From positions 10,612 through 74,611 of the forward strand of contig DASUWH010000030.1 of NCBI GenBank assembly GCA_036378535.1: DNA of 64,000 nucleotides, in the 5' to 3' direction. The DNA comes from Gp1-AA122 sp036378535. Lineage in GTDB: Bacteria; Acidobacteriota; Terriglobia; Terriglobales; Acidobacteriaceae. How positions within the stretch are numbered: position 1 is the stretch's first letter; each line of letters opens with the position of its first letter. Below, in pieces: positions 34,307 to 42,865 of this stretch. A program made the translations under genes and the position numbers. Under the pieces are notes generated by a model that was not told the origin of the DNA, did no database searches, and saw only the letters and a list, made by a program, of their open reading frames with translations.

Positions 34307-34759
34307 CTACCGTCTTGCCTTGTAGGCATACACCACTGCTAGCACTGGTGGCGCGACCAAAATCCCCCAGAACGGCCACACGATCCCGAGGATAATAGGA
34401 ACGATCAGGGACGCCCAGATCGGCACCTTGGCCGTCCGTCTCATCAGGTACGGCTGCAGCACTAAACCATCGACAACAACAATAACTGCGTAACAGATCA
34501 GAACGTAAAGCGGGTGTTCCCAATCACCCCATCGTAAGGCAGCCGCCAGCACCGGTCCAATCGTCCCCAGAATCGGACCGAAATGCGGTATGAATTGCAG
34601 CACCGCCGCCAAGCAACCCCAAAGCGGCGCCCAGGGCACATGAATGATGGAAAGGCCTATCGTCCACATCAAACCGACGGCGAGCGAATCCTGGGCCTGC
34701 GCCATAAGCCAGTTCTTCAAGGCGCTGCCGGTTATTCGGGCGTGTTCCTCAAGATTCAT
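34307..34759 (-). pseudogene. Truncated AI-2E family transporter (C-terminal half)
   Basis: A 150-residue frame with the C-terminal AI-2E/UPF0118 core: IPHFGPILGTIGPVLAAAL, then VLQPYLMRRTAKVPIWASL and IVPIILGIVWPFWG. Intact members are about 350 residues with seven or eight membrane helices; here only the last half is present. purQ begins divergently 63 bases upstream, so there is no room for the N-terminus. The frame could still be read as a four-helix protein from the ATG at 34759, but no good ribosome site is seen. Confidence 0.65.
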
Positions 34760-34822
34760 GTGACCGTAATGGCTCCTTCTCCATGCTAGACTTAAATCGA
34801 TCCCAAACAACAAGGAAGCACC

Positions 34823-35518
34823 ATGAAATTCGGCGTCATTATCTTTCCCGGATCGAACTGCGACCAGGATGCGTACTGGACCATAGAACAAGTCGCCAGG
34901 CAGCCGGTAACCTGCCTCTGGCACGGGTCGCACGATCTACAGAACTGCGACGCCATTATCGTCCCCGGTGGCTTTGCTTTCGGCGATTATCTCCGTACCG
35001 GAGCTATCGCCAAATTTTCCCCCGTGATGGAGTCGGTCAAGAAGTTCGCTGATAGGGGCGGCCTGGTTCTGGGAATTTGTAATGGATTCCAGATTCTCTG
35101 CGAAGCCGGACTCCTGCCCGGTGCGCTCATGCGCAACACCAGCCTGAAATACATATGCAAGCCGGTACACGTTCGGGTCGAGAATGCGGATACACCCTTC
35201 ACGAATTCCTGCCAGCAAGGGGAGGTGCTCTGCATTCCTATCGGCCACATGGAAGGCAACTACTTCTGTGACCCGGAAACTCTCGCACAGCTGCGCGATG
35301 AGCGCCGCATCGTGTTTCGTTACTCAACGCCAAATGGCGAAATTACTCCGGAAGCCAATCCAAACGGATCTCTCGACAACATTGCCGGCATCTGCAGTGC
35401 CGGGCGCAACGTTCTGGGCATGATGCCGCATCCGGAGCGTGCTAGCGAAACCGAACTCGGCTGCGTGGAAGGCTTCAAGATCTTCCAATCGCTAGTCGGG
35501 GCAATGGCTACGCGATAA
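34823..35518 (+). CDS. purQ: Phosphoribosylformylglycinamidine synthase subunit PurQ
   Basis: A 231-residue class I glutamine amidotransferase subunit that supplies ammonia to PurL for FGAM synthesis in purine synthesis. The N-terminus MKFGVIIFPGSNCDQD is PurQ-specific; the nucleophile is Cys86 in GICNGFQIL, and the catalytic His and Glu are in MMPHPERASE near the end. ATG at 34823. purL and purS are not in this window, so the gene stands alone here. Confidence 0.96.
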   Translation: MKFGVIIFPGSNCDQDAYWTIEQVARQPVTCLWHGSHDLQNCDAIIVPGGFAFGDYLRTGAIAKFSPVMESVKKFADRGGLVLGICNGFQILCEAGLLPGALMRNTSLKYICKPVHVRVENADTPFTNSCQQGEVLCIPIGHMEGNYFCDPETLAQLRDERRIVFRYSTPNGEITPEANPNGSLDNIAGICSAGRNVLGMMPHPERASETELGCVEGFKIFQSLVGAMATR

Positions 35519-35660
35519 CTGCTTTACGATTCGGATTCCTTTCCCCTTAGTCACTTTCAACGGACGTTTAGTTCGTTACTGCCTTTTTTCTCTATTTTCC
35601 CGTACACTGATTTGCTCTAATTCGGCCCTCCTAAATGTTCTGCGTTGGTAACCCAGTGTT

Positions 35661-36680
35661 ATGATTCGTTACGGAATTCTTGGTTTCGGCTTGCACGCCG
35701 TCAAACGCCTGATGCCAGGCTTCGAGCGGGCACATAACTGCAGGGTTACGGCTCTCTCCCGCCGCGATCTGAGCCAGGCGCAAAAATCAGCAGTTGAATT
35801 CAACATACCTTTCGCGTTCGATTCGGCAGCACAGCTCTGCCAATCACCGGAAGTGGACGCCATATTTGTCGCCACTCCCAACGCCTCTCACTTAAAAGAT
35901 GTGCAGACCGCGGTCGAATTCAAGAAGCCAGTGCTCTGTGAAAAGCCGATGGCCATGAATGCCGCTGAATGTCGTCAGATGGTTGAGGCGGCTCGCCGTG
36001 CGAAGGTGCTGCTCGGTGTTGCCCAGGTTTTTCGATTTGAGGACAGTACCGCGCGTTTGCGCGAGAGGCTCCACAGCGGGGAAATCGGTAAGCCCATCCT
36101 CGCCCGCGCAGAGTTTTCCTTTCCCGGCCGGAACGCGGCTCGCACCTGGATTCGTGATGCCTCCATTGCGGGGGGAGGCCCCATCGCCGACGTAGGTGTG
36201 CACTGCATCGATGCTCTTCGTTACATCCTCGACGACGAAGTCATACGCGTCAGTGCCCGTGCCGCTAGCGACAAAGATTCCGGTGATGTGGAAGCCGCTG
36301 CCATTCTGATTCTGGAATTCTCGCGCGGAACTCTGGCCACTGTACAGGTCTCGTTCCGGGCTGAATACCGGACACCCCTCGAGATCATCGGCGAAACCGG
36401 CGTGCTTCGAGCCGACGACGCCCTCACCGTCGAACGCCCCGTCAGCGTACAACTAAGGCGAGATGGCAATGTTGTCCGAACGGAAGTCGTTTCCAATCAG
36501 TACGCCTATGCCCGCCAAGTAGATATGTTCGCCGATGCCGTCGAGGGCCATAGCTCGTTTGCCGTCCCAGGAGAAGAGGGCTGGCAAAACCAGGAAATTC
36601 TCGACGCAGCGTACCGGAGTATCAAGAGCGGAAGAACCGAGCCGGTTTCGCAAGTCCCCAAAACATCCCGCCCGAGCTGA
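35661..36680 (+). CDS. Gfo/Idh/MocA family oxidoreductase
   Basis: A 339-residue NAD(P)-dependent dehydrogenase. GILGFGLHAVKRL near residue 5 is the Rossmann loop, VATPNASHL is near 75, and VLCEKPMAMN near 95 carries the EKP lysine. IRDASIAGGGPIADVGVHCID near 168-188 is the common active-site region. Substrate not known. It is unlike the other family member at 1313 in detail. It is 142 bases after purQ and is probably transcribed on its own. ATG at 35661. Confidence 0.9.
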   Translation: MIRYGILGFGLHAVKRLMPGFERAHNCRVTALSRRDLSQAQKSAVEFNIPFAFDSAAQLCQSPEVDAIFVATPNASHLKDVQTAVEFKKPVLCEKPMAMNAAECRQMVEAARRAKVLLGVAQVFRFEDSTARLRERLHSGEIGKPILARAEFSFPGRNAARTWIRDASIAGGGPIADVGVHCIDALRYILDDEVIRVSARAASDKDSGDVEAAAILILEFSRGTLATVQVSFRAEYRTPLEIIGETGVLRADDALTVERPVSVQLRRDGNVVRTEVVSNQYAYARQVDMFADAVEGHSSFAVPGEEGWQNQEILDAAYRSIKSGRTEPVSQVPKTSRPS

Positions 36681-36709
36681 TACGTACAATTCCCGGCAGG
36701 ATTGCCGTG

Positions 36710-37453
36710 TTAGTAAGGGGCTTGGATAAGCGGCGACTGGCTCTCCGTCGGTTGCGGCGGTGCAGCCGGGGGATTCCCTTTTGCCTGCACGATGGCCCAG
36801 TGCCACTCCTGGTCGGGATCGATGGTGAGGTTCAGTGGCGCCTGGAACAAAGTAGTAGAGGAAGGGGCAGCAGTTCCCTTCAAGTGATAAAGCACAGTCA
36901 CATCGGAGTGCTTTTCCAGAGACACCGAATTGGTGATTGCGGCTGGAAGTAACTTGAAACCGTCAAACTGCGCGGCGAGATCAGTCTGCCTGCGAACCAA
37001 AGTGACTCCCACGGTGATTTCTCGTACGTCCCAGTTGCTGCCGTTGTGAAGTGATAGTTGAAGCGAATCTCCAGCGATCGTAGCGGGGCCGTCCAGCTTG
37101 CCTATTTGGCTCTCGGGTAACTCCTCGGGTTGGAAATTGTCCGCGATGGGGTCTTTTTGACCGCTGAACGTCAGGGCACAGGCTACGTCCGGCGAGGAGA
37201 CACTTACGGCCTGCAGCCCGGGATTGTTCATGCCCAGGCGCACCTTGCTGCTGGCCCAGCGTTTGTTTTCTCCCTGCTCCATAACAGCCGGGAGATTGTC
37301 GTTATCAATGATGGTTCGAGGCGGCGCCTGATTCTTCCTGAGGGTACGCGCCACGTCGCCGAGAGGCACATCCTCCGATTGGGCATAGGCGCGATACGGG
37401 CCTGGCAACAGCACGGTAACAATCAACACCGCAATTTGTAAAAGCCGTAGCAT
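36710..37453 (-). CDS. Hypothetical exported protein
   Basis: A 247-residue protein with an N-terminal signal peptide (MLRLLQIAVLIVTVLLPGP, cleavage likely after AYA near residue 24). The middle reads like a beta-sandwich with IAGDSLQLSLHNGSNWDVREI, and the C-terminus is proline- and glutamine-rich. I recognise no family. It converges with the Gfo gene (29 bases between stops). Likely periplasmic or surface; function not known. Confidence 0.6.
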   Translation of the reverse strand: MLRLLQIAVLIVTVLLPGPYRAYAQSEDVPLGDVARTLRKNQAPPRTIIDNDNLPAVMEQGENKRWASSKVRLGMNNPGLQAVSVSSPDVACALTFSGQKDPIADNFQPEELPESQIGKLDGPATIAGDSLQLSLHNGSNWDVREITVGVTLVRRQTDLAAQFDGFKLLPAAITNSVSLEKHSDVTVLYHLKGTAAPSSTTLFQAPLNLTIDPDQEWHWAIVQAKGNPPAAPPQPTESQSPLIQAPY

Positions 37454-37922
37454 CCGGGTTCCGCAAGTCGTTCGCTGTCCTGATTATAGGTAGGTACATG
37501 ACATGCGATAGGTTACGGCCGTCACATGACGGCGCTAGCACATTAGGGGTCGGATTATCTTTGTCCTCGAGGATGGCCCCGGTGCGCTGGTGCATTGATA
37601 CAGAATGTTTTGCATCTACTTACATTCTTTTCCTGACGCAATCCCGGAGCTTGCGTGCTAAAGTGCGCCAATAGGTAAGTAGATCCTGCATGGAGGATGT
37701 GCAACAGCCGAAACCGACCCGATTTAGGCGTTGGACCGGTAAGATTTACATCGCCGTCGGGTGCCTTGTGCGACAGAATCTGCGGCTTTGCCAGTACTTC
37801 GCTTTTGGCAGAATTTTTGCAACATCCACCAGCATTACAGCAGGTTTTAAATCTGTTGGGGACCCCAGTTCCGCGCGGCTTCTCTGATGGCATAACAAGG
37901 GCAAGCCGGGAAGGTAGGCTCG
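37454..37922. other. 469-base gap before a NarL-type regulator
   Basis: No credible gene. It holds a perfect dyad GCCGTCA-CA-TGACGGC at 37518-37533, close to the start of the upstream minus-strand gene, which may be an operator. TTGATA near 37594 with weakly matched TACTTA downstream could be a promoter for the regulator, but this is weak. Confidence 0.4.
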
Positions 37923-38594
37923 ATGTCCTTTCGAATTCTGGTCGCAGATGACCACGAGGTGGTTCGGCGCGGTTTGTGTGCTCTGCTGCAGGCCCAGCTG
38001 GACTGGGAGATATGCGGCGAGGCAGCCGATGGCCGTGAAGCTCTGGAAAAAACTCAAAAACTGAAGCCGGATGTCGTGATCCTTGATATCGGCATGCCCA
38101 GCCTGAACGGCCTGGAAGCTACGCGGCAGATCCTGAAGATCAACCCGCAAACGAAAATTCTGATCCTGACGCTGCACGACTCCGACCAGGTCGTGCGCGA
38201 AGTCCTGAACGCGGGAGCGCGCGGATTTCTACTGAAGTCGGATGCCGCGCGTGATCTGGTTGCCGCGGTAGAAGCATTGCGTCGTGACAAGACCTACTTC
38301 ACCTCCAAGGTCGCCGCCATGGTTCTGGAAGGCTTCTTGAAGAACGGGACACCTTCTGCCGTACCGGCTCCGCCCACCCGCGGCCGGTTGACTCCACGCG
38401 AGCGGGAAATCGTCCAGCTTCTCGCCGAGGGCAAGAGCACCAAGGAAGTCGCCGTCGCGCTTGGCCTGAGTGTAAAAACCGCAGAGACACACCGCTCCAA
38501 TATCATGCGCAAACTCGAGCTGCACTCGGTCAGCGACCTTGTGCTCTACGCCGTCCGCAACAACATCGTCCATGTAGTGCAGCCGTCGTTGTAA
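37923..38594 (+). CDS. NarL/FixJ family response regulator
   Basis: A 223-residue transcription factor with an N-terminal receiver (Asp9-Asp10 acidic pair, phospho-acceptor Asp55, Thr83, Lys105) and a C-terminal LuxR helix-turn-helix (LTPREREIVQLLAEGKSTKEV, about residues 160-220). It should bind DNA after phosphorylation by a histidine kinase; none is encoded nearby. The ATG at 37923 follows GGTAGGCTCG. A strong terminator follows at 38618. Confidence 0.95.
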   Translation: MSFRILVADDHEVVRRGLCALLQAQLDWEICGEAADGREALEKTQKLKPDVVILDIGMPSLNGLEATRQILKINPQTKILILTLHDSDQVVREVLNAGARGFLLKSDAARDLVAAVEALRRDKTYFTSKVAAMVLEGFLKNGTPSAVPAPPTRGRLTPREREIVQLLAEGKSTKEVAVALGLSVKTAETHRSNIMRKLELHSVSDLVLYAVRNNIVHVVQPSL

Positions 38595-38617
38595 CTCGAT
38601 CGCACCTGGAAAACAGC

Positions 38618-38643
38618 AAATCCTCCCGCTGGGGAGGATTTGT
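38618..38643 (+). terminator. Rho-independent terminator after the regulator
   Basis: An 11-bp perfect hairpin (arms CAAATCCTCCC 38618-38628 and 38633-38643, loop GCTG) followed by TTGTTTTGT. It lies 24 bases after the NarL-type gene and may also serve the convergent DUF892 gene. Confidence 0.85.
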
Positions 38644-38672
38644 TGTTTTGTAGCTAGGAAGCGTCGGAACCC

Positions 38673-39221
38673 TTATGCTGCTCGGCGGGACTTGCTGGTT
38701 CGCCGGCCCGGGGTCGCTTCCTTCTCCGTTTCGCCTTCGCCCGCTTCAATGTTGACGCTTTCGGCTATTTCATTAAGCTTCTCATCCGCCTCTTTTTCTT
38801 CATTCAATGTCTGTTCCAGCAAATCCGCGGCCTCCTGTTCGCCCAGCAATGAGGCCCACGTCCGCACTGTCCCGTAACTCGCGATTTCATAGTGCTCGAC
38901 TTTTTGCGCGGCTGAAATAATGGCCGCATCGCGCACATCTTCGTCATCCGTCTGCTTTAGCAGCTCGCTGCCTTCCTGGATCACACCTTCCACACCGCGG
39001 CATTTTTCCGTCTTCGCCTTCTCTCCCATATTCTGGAAGATCTGCTCCAGCCGCTCTGCTTGCTGTCGGGTTACTTCCAGGTGCTCAGTGAGCGCGCTTT
39101 TCAACTCATCTGAGGATGTTTTGGAAATCATTTTAGGCAGAGCTTTGGTGATTTGATGTTCGGCATCGTACAGGTCACGCAGCTCGCCCAGGTACAGTTC
39201 TCGCAACGAATTGGCTTTCAC
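38673..39221 (-). CDS. DUF892 (YciE/YciF) ferritin-like protein
   Basis: A 182-residue four-helix protein of the DUF892 family, stress-linked and ferritin-like. It begins LRELYLGELRDLYDAEHQI and has the metal-ligand-like KVEHYEIASYGTVRTWA motif near the centre; the tail is basic and low-complexity (RRTSKSRRAA). The start is set at GTG 39221, because GGAGG lies 5 bases upstream; a longer frame to 39269 adds only a basic stretch. Likely role: general stress or osmotic response. Converges with the NarL-type gene. Confidence 0.9.
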   Translation of the reverse strand: MKANSLRELYLGELRDLYDAEHQITKALPKMISKTSSDELKSALTEHLEVTRQQAERLEQIFQNMGEKAKTEKCRGVEGVIQEGSELLKQTDDEDVRDAAIISAAQKVEHYEIASYGTVRTWASLLGEQEAADLLEQTLNEEKEADEKLNEIAESVNIEAGEGETEKEATPGRRTSKSRRAA

Positions 39222-39906
39222 GTAGTCCTCCGTCGAACTTGATTTTCGTTTTCTCAGATGGCCGTGCACGGAGGGGCTTCACTGCTGGACCAGGCAAAAA
39301 CGAGCTCAGAAAAGGCGAGAGGCAGGCGCCGCTCGCTTTAGCGATCGACTCCTGCCCGGATGGTGGGATCTTGAGGGCAACTTTCAGGACACAGCATAGG
39401 CGGGCGACCTGGCTGGCAACAATCCCAGTAAGTCTGTAGTTGGCCGGAAGAGTCTCTGTAAAGCCATCGAGCGCAACTCGAACATGAAGGCGCGACGTTC
39501 CGTCACAAACTCTGACACGGATCACTCGAGCAGAATTTCTTTACTCCACGGCTGCTCACACCAGAAAACTGGTGGTGGTCCGATTGAGCATCTACGCTGT
39601 ATCGCGAAACATAGTCTGCTCGCATGCTGCCGCCAATCCAGATTGAGCTGTAGAGGCCCTACATAAATTCCTGTATATCTCTGGTCGCCGCACCAGTAAC
39701 CGCTGACAGCTCCCCGCCTGCAACCAGTGCAGCTGGCCCGGAATTTCACAGTTGTTTATAAGAAAAAGCCAAGAGCATGACCAGCTTACGGTTACAGCAT
39801 GTAATTGATTGAACTACGGGCTGCACCGGATAGCACTTCCCTCGCGTTAACCATACTCTGCGAACAGAACGATAGCACCGCACTAGACGCCCGAAAGGAG
39901 AAGCAA
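39222..39906. other. 685-base gap with no confident gene
   Basis: No confident gene is seen. A 116-residue frame antisense to the DUF892 start (39175-39525, minus) matches no known family and has no ribosome site. The last 12 bases hold the AAGGAG ribosome site of the sigma factor. Promoters for DUF892 and the sigma factor must lie here but cannot be placed with confidence. Confidence 0.45.
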
Positions 39907-40677
39907 GTGAATTCTGACGTCAACACCACCGCCCAGCACCTGTCCGATCTGGAACTCGTCAAGCGAGCGCAGCGAGGTGATTCTGATGCCTTCGCCTCCT
40001 TGTTCTACGCCCACAAGCCGCGAGTCTATTCCCTCTGTTTGCGCATGACCAATAACACGGCCGAAGCGGAAGATTTGACCCAGGACGCTTTCCTGCAGGT
40101 GTTCCGCAAACTCGCCACCTTCCGTGGTGACTCTGCATTGTCCACCTGGCTGTACCGCGTGGCGGTGAACACAGTGTTGATGCATTTCCGCAAGAAAGGC
40201 CTACGGCAGGTTTCGCTGGATGAATCCAGCAATCAGGACACGCGTGTAGTGAAGCGCGAGTACGGCAGCATGGACGAGCGCCTTTCGGGTTGCGTAGATC
40301 GCATCGCCTTGGCGCGCGCGATGCAGGATCTCCCCGCCGGTTACCGCACCATTTTCTTGTTGCACGAGATCAAGGGCTACGAGCACCAGGAGATTGCGCG
40401 TATTCTGCGGTGCTCGGTTGGCAATTCCAAGTCACAACTCCATAAAGCCAAGCTCAAGATGCGTGAGCTGTTGGGCTATCGCAAAAACGAAATTTTGCAG
40501 GAGGCGATCGAGGAAAGAGCCAGCAAGAAACGCCGCCTTAAGGCGGAGCGGGCACAGACAATGGAAGCGTCGGCGCCAGCACCATGGGAGGCGTTTGACG
40601 ACGAGTTGGCCGACAGCCAACCGGCCTTTCCCCTGCCCAGCCATACTGCCGGGCTCGTGGCGGAAACCGGCCTGTGA
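39907..40677 (+). CDS. ECF-type RNA polymerase sigma factor
   Basis: A 256-residue sigma-70 family protein of the ECF group. Region 2 (DAFASLFYAHKPRVYSLCLR with DLTQDAFLQVFRKLATFRGD) and region 4 (LPAGYRTIFLLHEIKGYEHQ, then EIARILRCSVGNSKSQLHKA) are clear. A charged tail of about 70 residues follows and is longer than usual. The start is GTG at 39907, with AAGGAG (39895-39900) upstream; the ATG-like start at 39805 has no such site. No anti-sigma factor gene is adjacent; the nearest regulatory partner is the STAS gene 1.2 kb downstream. Confidence 0.9.
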   Translation: MNSDVNTTAQHLSDLELVKRAQRGDSDAFASLFYAHKPRVYSLCLRMTNNTAEAEDLTQDAFLQVFRKLATFRGDSALSTWLYRVAVNTVLMHFRKKGLRQVSLDESSNQDTRVVKREYGSMDERLSGCVDRIALARAMQDLPAGYRTIFLLHEIKGYEHQEIARILRCSVGNSKSQLHKAKLKMRELLGYRKNEILQEAIEERASKKRRLKAERAQTMEASAPAPWEAFDDELADSQPAFPLPSHTAGLVAETGL

Positions 40678-40801
40678 GGCTGCCCTGGGTTGAGAGCGGG
40701 CGGAACTCAACCTGCCAGAATGTTGAGCACGAATTAATGAGTCACCTACTCCGAAGAATTTATCGGGTAGTTTTCAGTGACTAGGGGGACCGAGGTCAAT
40801 C

Positions 40802-41839
40802 GTGGAATTAGGCGCAATTATTATCGTCGGGCGGAATGCAGGAAAGAATGTTCCTCCCTCGCGAAATGGGGGACGTAACAATATCTCCGCCACTTCGCCG
40901 GCAGCACCGATTGTGTGCTGGGACTTGTTGGGCCAGAGTGTCCTTCGCCGCACCGTTTCGCAACTGCGCATCGGTGGCGTTCAACTCGTCTCCGTATTGG
41001 ATAGCGGCACACCGCAGCACAGCTCGACACTGCAACCGTGGGAACGAGCCGTCATTGATTATGCGCGTAGCGGTGTCGAACAAATCCTGTTGATCGACCT
41101 CAACGCGTACACCGAGACCAACGTTTACGAACTAATGAAATTTCACCGCGACAGCCGCGGTCCCGTCACCAATGTGGCCGACGATCGTGGACTGCTCGGA
41201 ATAACCGTCCTGTCCTCTTCAGCGCTCGCCAATGATGATGAGGATCTGTCGCGCCGCTTGTCCGCGCTCTCCTCTTGTTCTTCAACCTTTGAGTATTCCG
41301 GATTCGTACATCGGCTTACCTCGGCGGCCGATTACCGGCAATTGGTACAGTCTGCTCTGGCGGGTATGTGCAATGCGCGGCCTGAGGCCAGGGAAATTCA
41401 GCCGGGCGTGTGGATCGGAGAAGGCGCTCGCGTGCATTCATCCGTTCGTGTCCTGGGACCCTGCTTTCTGGGCGCCAAAACACGAGTCAAGGCGGGCGGT
41501 GTAATCGCTCCTGGAGCCGCTGTCGAACGCGAGTGCGAAATCGATTGTGGAACCGTTATCGAGGCAGCCAGCATACTGCCTCGCACTTATGTTGCCCCGG
41601 GTCTGCGAATCTCCAATGCTGTTGTTCAGGGGAGCAGATTTGTTCATCTCGGTCGCAAGATCGAGGTGGAGTTGGGCACAACCGGCTTGCTGGGCTCGAT
41701 GGACAATCGCGCTTCGCGCAGAATTTTAGACACGCTCGGATCCGTGTTCGCATTCGGAGGTTCAGGCCTGGATCTGCCAACTCCATCCAGCGCTCGTGCA
41801 TCTTTAGATTACGTTCGTGGCAACGGGTTCATGGAATAA
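40802..41839 (+). CDS. Nucleotidyltransferase-like protein with beta-helix domain
   Basis: A 345-residue protein. Residues 1 to about 200 resemble a sugar-phosphate nucleotidyltransferase (WDLLGQSVLRRTVSQL and IGGVQLVSVL match the usual GKPVLERTLEQL..AGV region), but the GxGTR nucleotide loop and the PK lysine are gone, so catalysis is unlikely. Residues about 200-300 form a left-handed beta-helix (GVWIGEGARVHSSVRVLGPC and similar hexapeptide turns). The GTG start at 40802 has GAGG six bases upstream. It may bind nucleotide or a sugar in a regulatory or scaffolding role in the glycan cluster downstream. Confidence 0.7.
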   Translation: MELGAIIIVGRNAGKNVPPSRNGGRNNISATSPAAPIVCWDLLGQSVLRRTVSQLRIGGVQLVSVLDSGTPQHSSTLQPWERAVIDYARSGVEQILLIDLNAYTETNVYELMKFHRDSRGPVTNVADDRGLLGITVLSSSALANDDEDLSRRLSALSSCSSTFEYSGFVHRLTSAADYRQLVQSALAGMCNARPEAREIQPGVWIGEGARVHSSVRVLGPCFLGAKTRVKAGGVIAPGAAVERECEIDCGTVIEAASILPRTYVAPGLRISNAVVQGSRFVHLGRKIEVELGTTGLLGSMDNRASRRILDTLGSVFAFGGSGLDLPTPSSARASLDYVRGNGFME

Positions 41840-41870
41840 CGCGGCGCAACGCTGGAGGGGTCCCCAAGGA

Positions 41871-42248
41871 ATGATTCAGTCCAAGGCAATTATCGTAAGA
41901 GAGTTTCCCAGTCTCCTGGAGGCGTCTGAGTCGCGCCGCTTCTTCCGTCAATTACGGTCCGATTTAAGCGAAACCTACCGTCCGCAGGTGATTTTTGATC
42001 TCTCGCGCGTTCAGCATATGACTGCGCAAGGGGTTGATCTGCTGGTGCGCTGCATTGATCAGATCGCTGATCGCGATGGTGAATTGAAGTTTGCGGCCGC
42101 TTCCCCCCAAACGCAGCTGGTGCTGGAACTGACGCAGATCAGCGGCGTTGCTGAAACTTACGAGTCGGTAGAAGACGCGGTGGGAAGCTGGTCGCCGCCG
42201 GAGTTTACGGCAGCGGTGGAATCATCGTTAGCGCCGCAAGCCGCGTAA
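41871..42248 (+). CDS. STAS domain protein (anti-sigma antagonist-like)
   Basis: A 125-residue single STAS domain: VIFDLSRVQHMTAQGVDLLV matches the family's phosphorylation loop, but the usual DSSG reads TAQG, so the phosphoserine is missing. RDGELKFAAA and FTAAVES follow. The ATG at 41871 has GGAGGGG upstream. It is 31 bases after the beta-helix protein gene and probably in its operon. It may act without phosphorylation, or in some other way; partner unknown. Confidence 0.82.
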   Translation: MIQSKAIIVREFPSLLEASESRRFFRQLRSDLSETYRPQVIFDLSRVQHMTAQGVDLLVRCIDQIADRDGELKFAAASPQTQLVLELTQISGVAETYESVEDAVGSWSPPEFTAAVESSLAPQAA

Positions 42249-42337
42249 AAACTTTTGTAAGTCTCAGGCCGACGGTACTCAACCTTGAGACTCCGAACCC
42301 GGGTTTCCGTTCGATCCACATTTGAGGAGGATGTCCC

Positions 42338-42802
42338 ATGCGGGTGGGTACGACACGCATTGTAAGCACAGCCCTCGCAATCCTGCTCTGCTGTACGCCG
42401 GAATTGGTATTTGCCGTGTCAGGCCAAGAGGCCTCTTCGGGTCAGCAGGCTGCTGGAACGCAAACTGATTCCACAACGAAGAACCTCCCGGCCGCAACTG
42501 GTACGCTTCCTGATGCGCCCCAAAGCCAGCCAAATTCCAGTCAGACCCCAGCTCCGCCACAGAATGCCGCGCCTCAGGCACAGCAACCGAATCAGCCCGA
42601 AGGCACGGCCGCCGCGCGAGCAGCCAGAACTATCGGCGGGCCCGCGTCGAAGCCGGCTGGCTCGGCAATCGCGCCTGCCAAGCAGAGGCAGATGCGGTCG
42701 CTCTTGATCAAGATTGGTGCCATTGCCGGAGCAGGCGCCGCACTTGGGACCGTCTATGCCCTCACCCGCGGCACTCCCAGCAAACCGCCCGGTGCGCGGT
42801 AA
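42338..42802 (+). CDS. Pro/Gln-rich exported protein
   Basis: A 154-residue protein with a signal peptide (residues 1-26), then a disordered Pro/Gln/Ala/Ser-rich region with TLPDAPQSQP, and a C-terminal hydrophobic helix (IKIGAIAGAGAALGTVYAL). TLPDAP-type proteins of this kind recur in acidobacterial genomes as I recall; function unknown. The ribosome site GAGGAGG lies 7 bases before the ATG. It sits between the STAS and Tmk-like genes. Confidence 0.7.
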   Translation: MRVGTTRIVSTALAILLCCTPELVFAVSGQEASSGQQAAGTQTDSTTKNLPAATGTLPDAPQSQPNSSQTPAPPQNAAPQAQQPNQPEGTAAARAARTIGGPASKPAGSAIAPAKQRQMRSLLIKIGAIAGAGAALGTVYALTRGTPSKPPGAR

Positions 42803-42865
42803 ACAGGTTCGGGAGAGGACACGAATTTCACAGCAGCAAAAGTTTTCCAAGAGTACCCAATTCCC

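Noticed and set aside
37690..37887. Small plus-strand frame before the NarL-type gene
   Set aside because: 65 residues with no ribosome site or similarity, and it overlaps another small frame; treated as non-coding.
39175..39525. 116-residue minus-strand frame over the DUF892 start
   Set aside because: No ribosome site, no recognisable fold, and it overlaps the better-supported GTG start of the DUF892 gene.
42249..42337. AGTCTCA/TGAGACT inverted repeat at 42260-42292 as a terminator or tRNA
   Set aside because: Only 7 bp, no T-tract, and it does not fold as a cloverleaf; most likely a chance leader hairpin.
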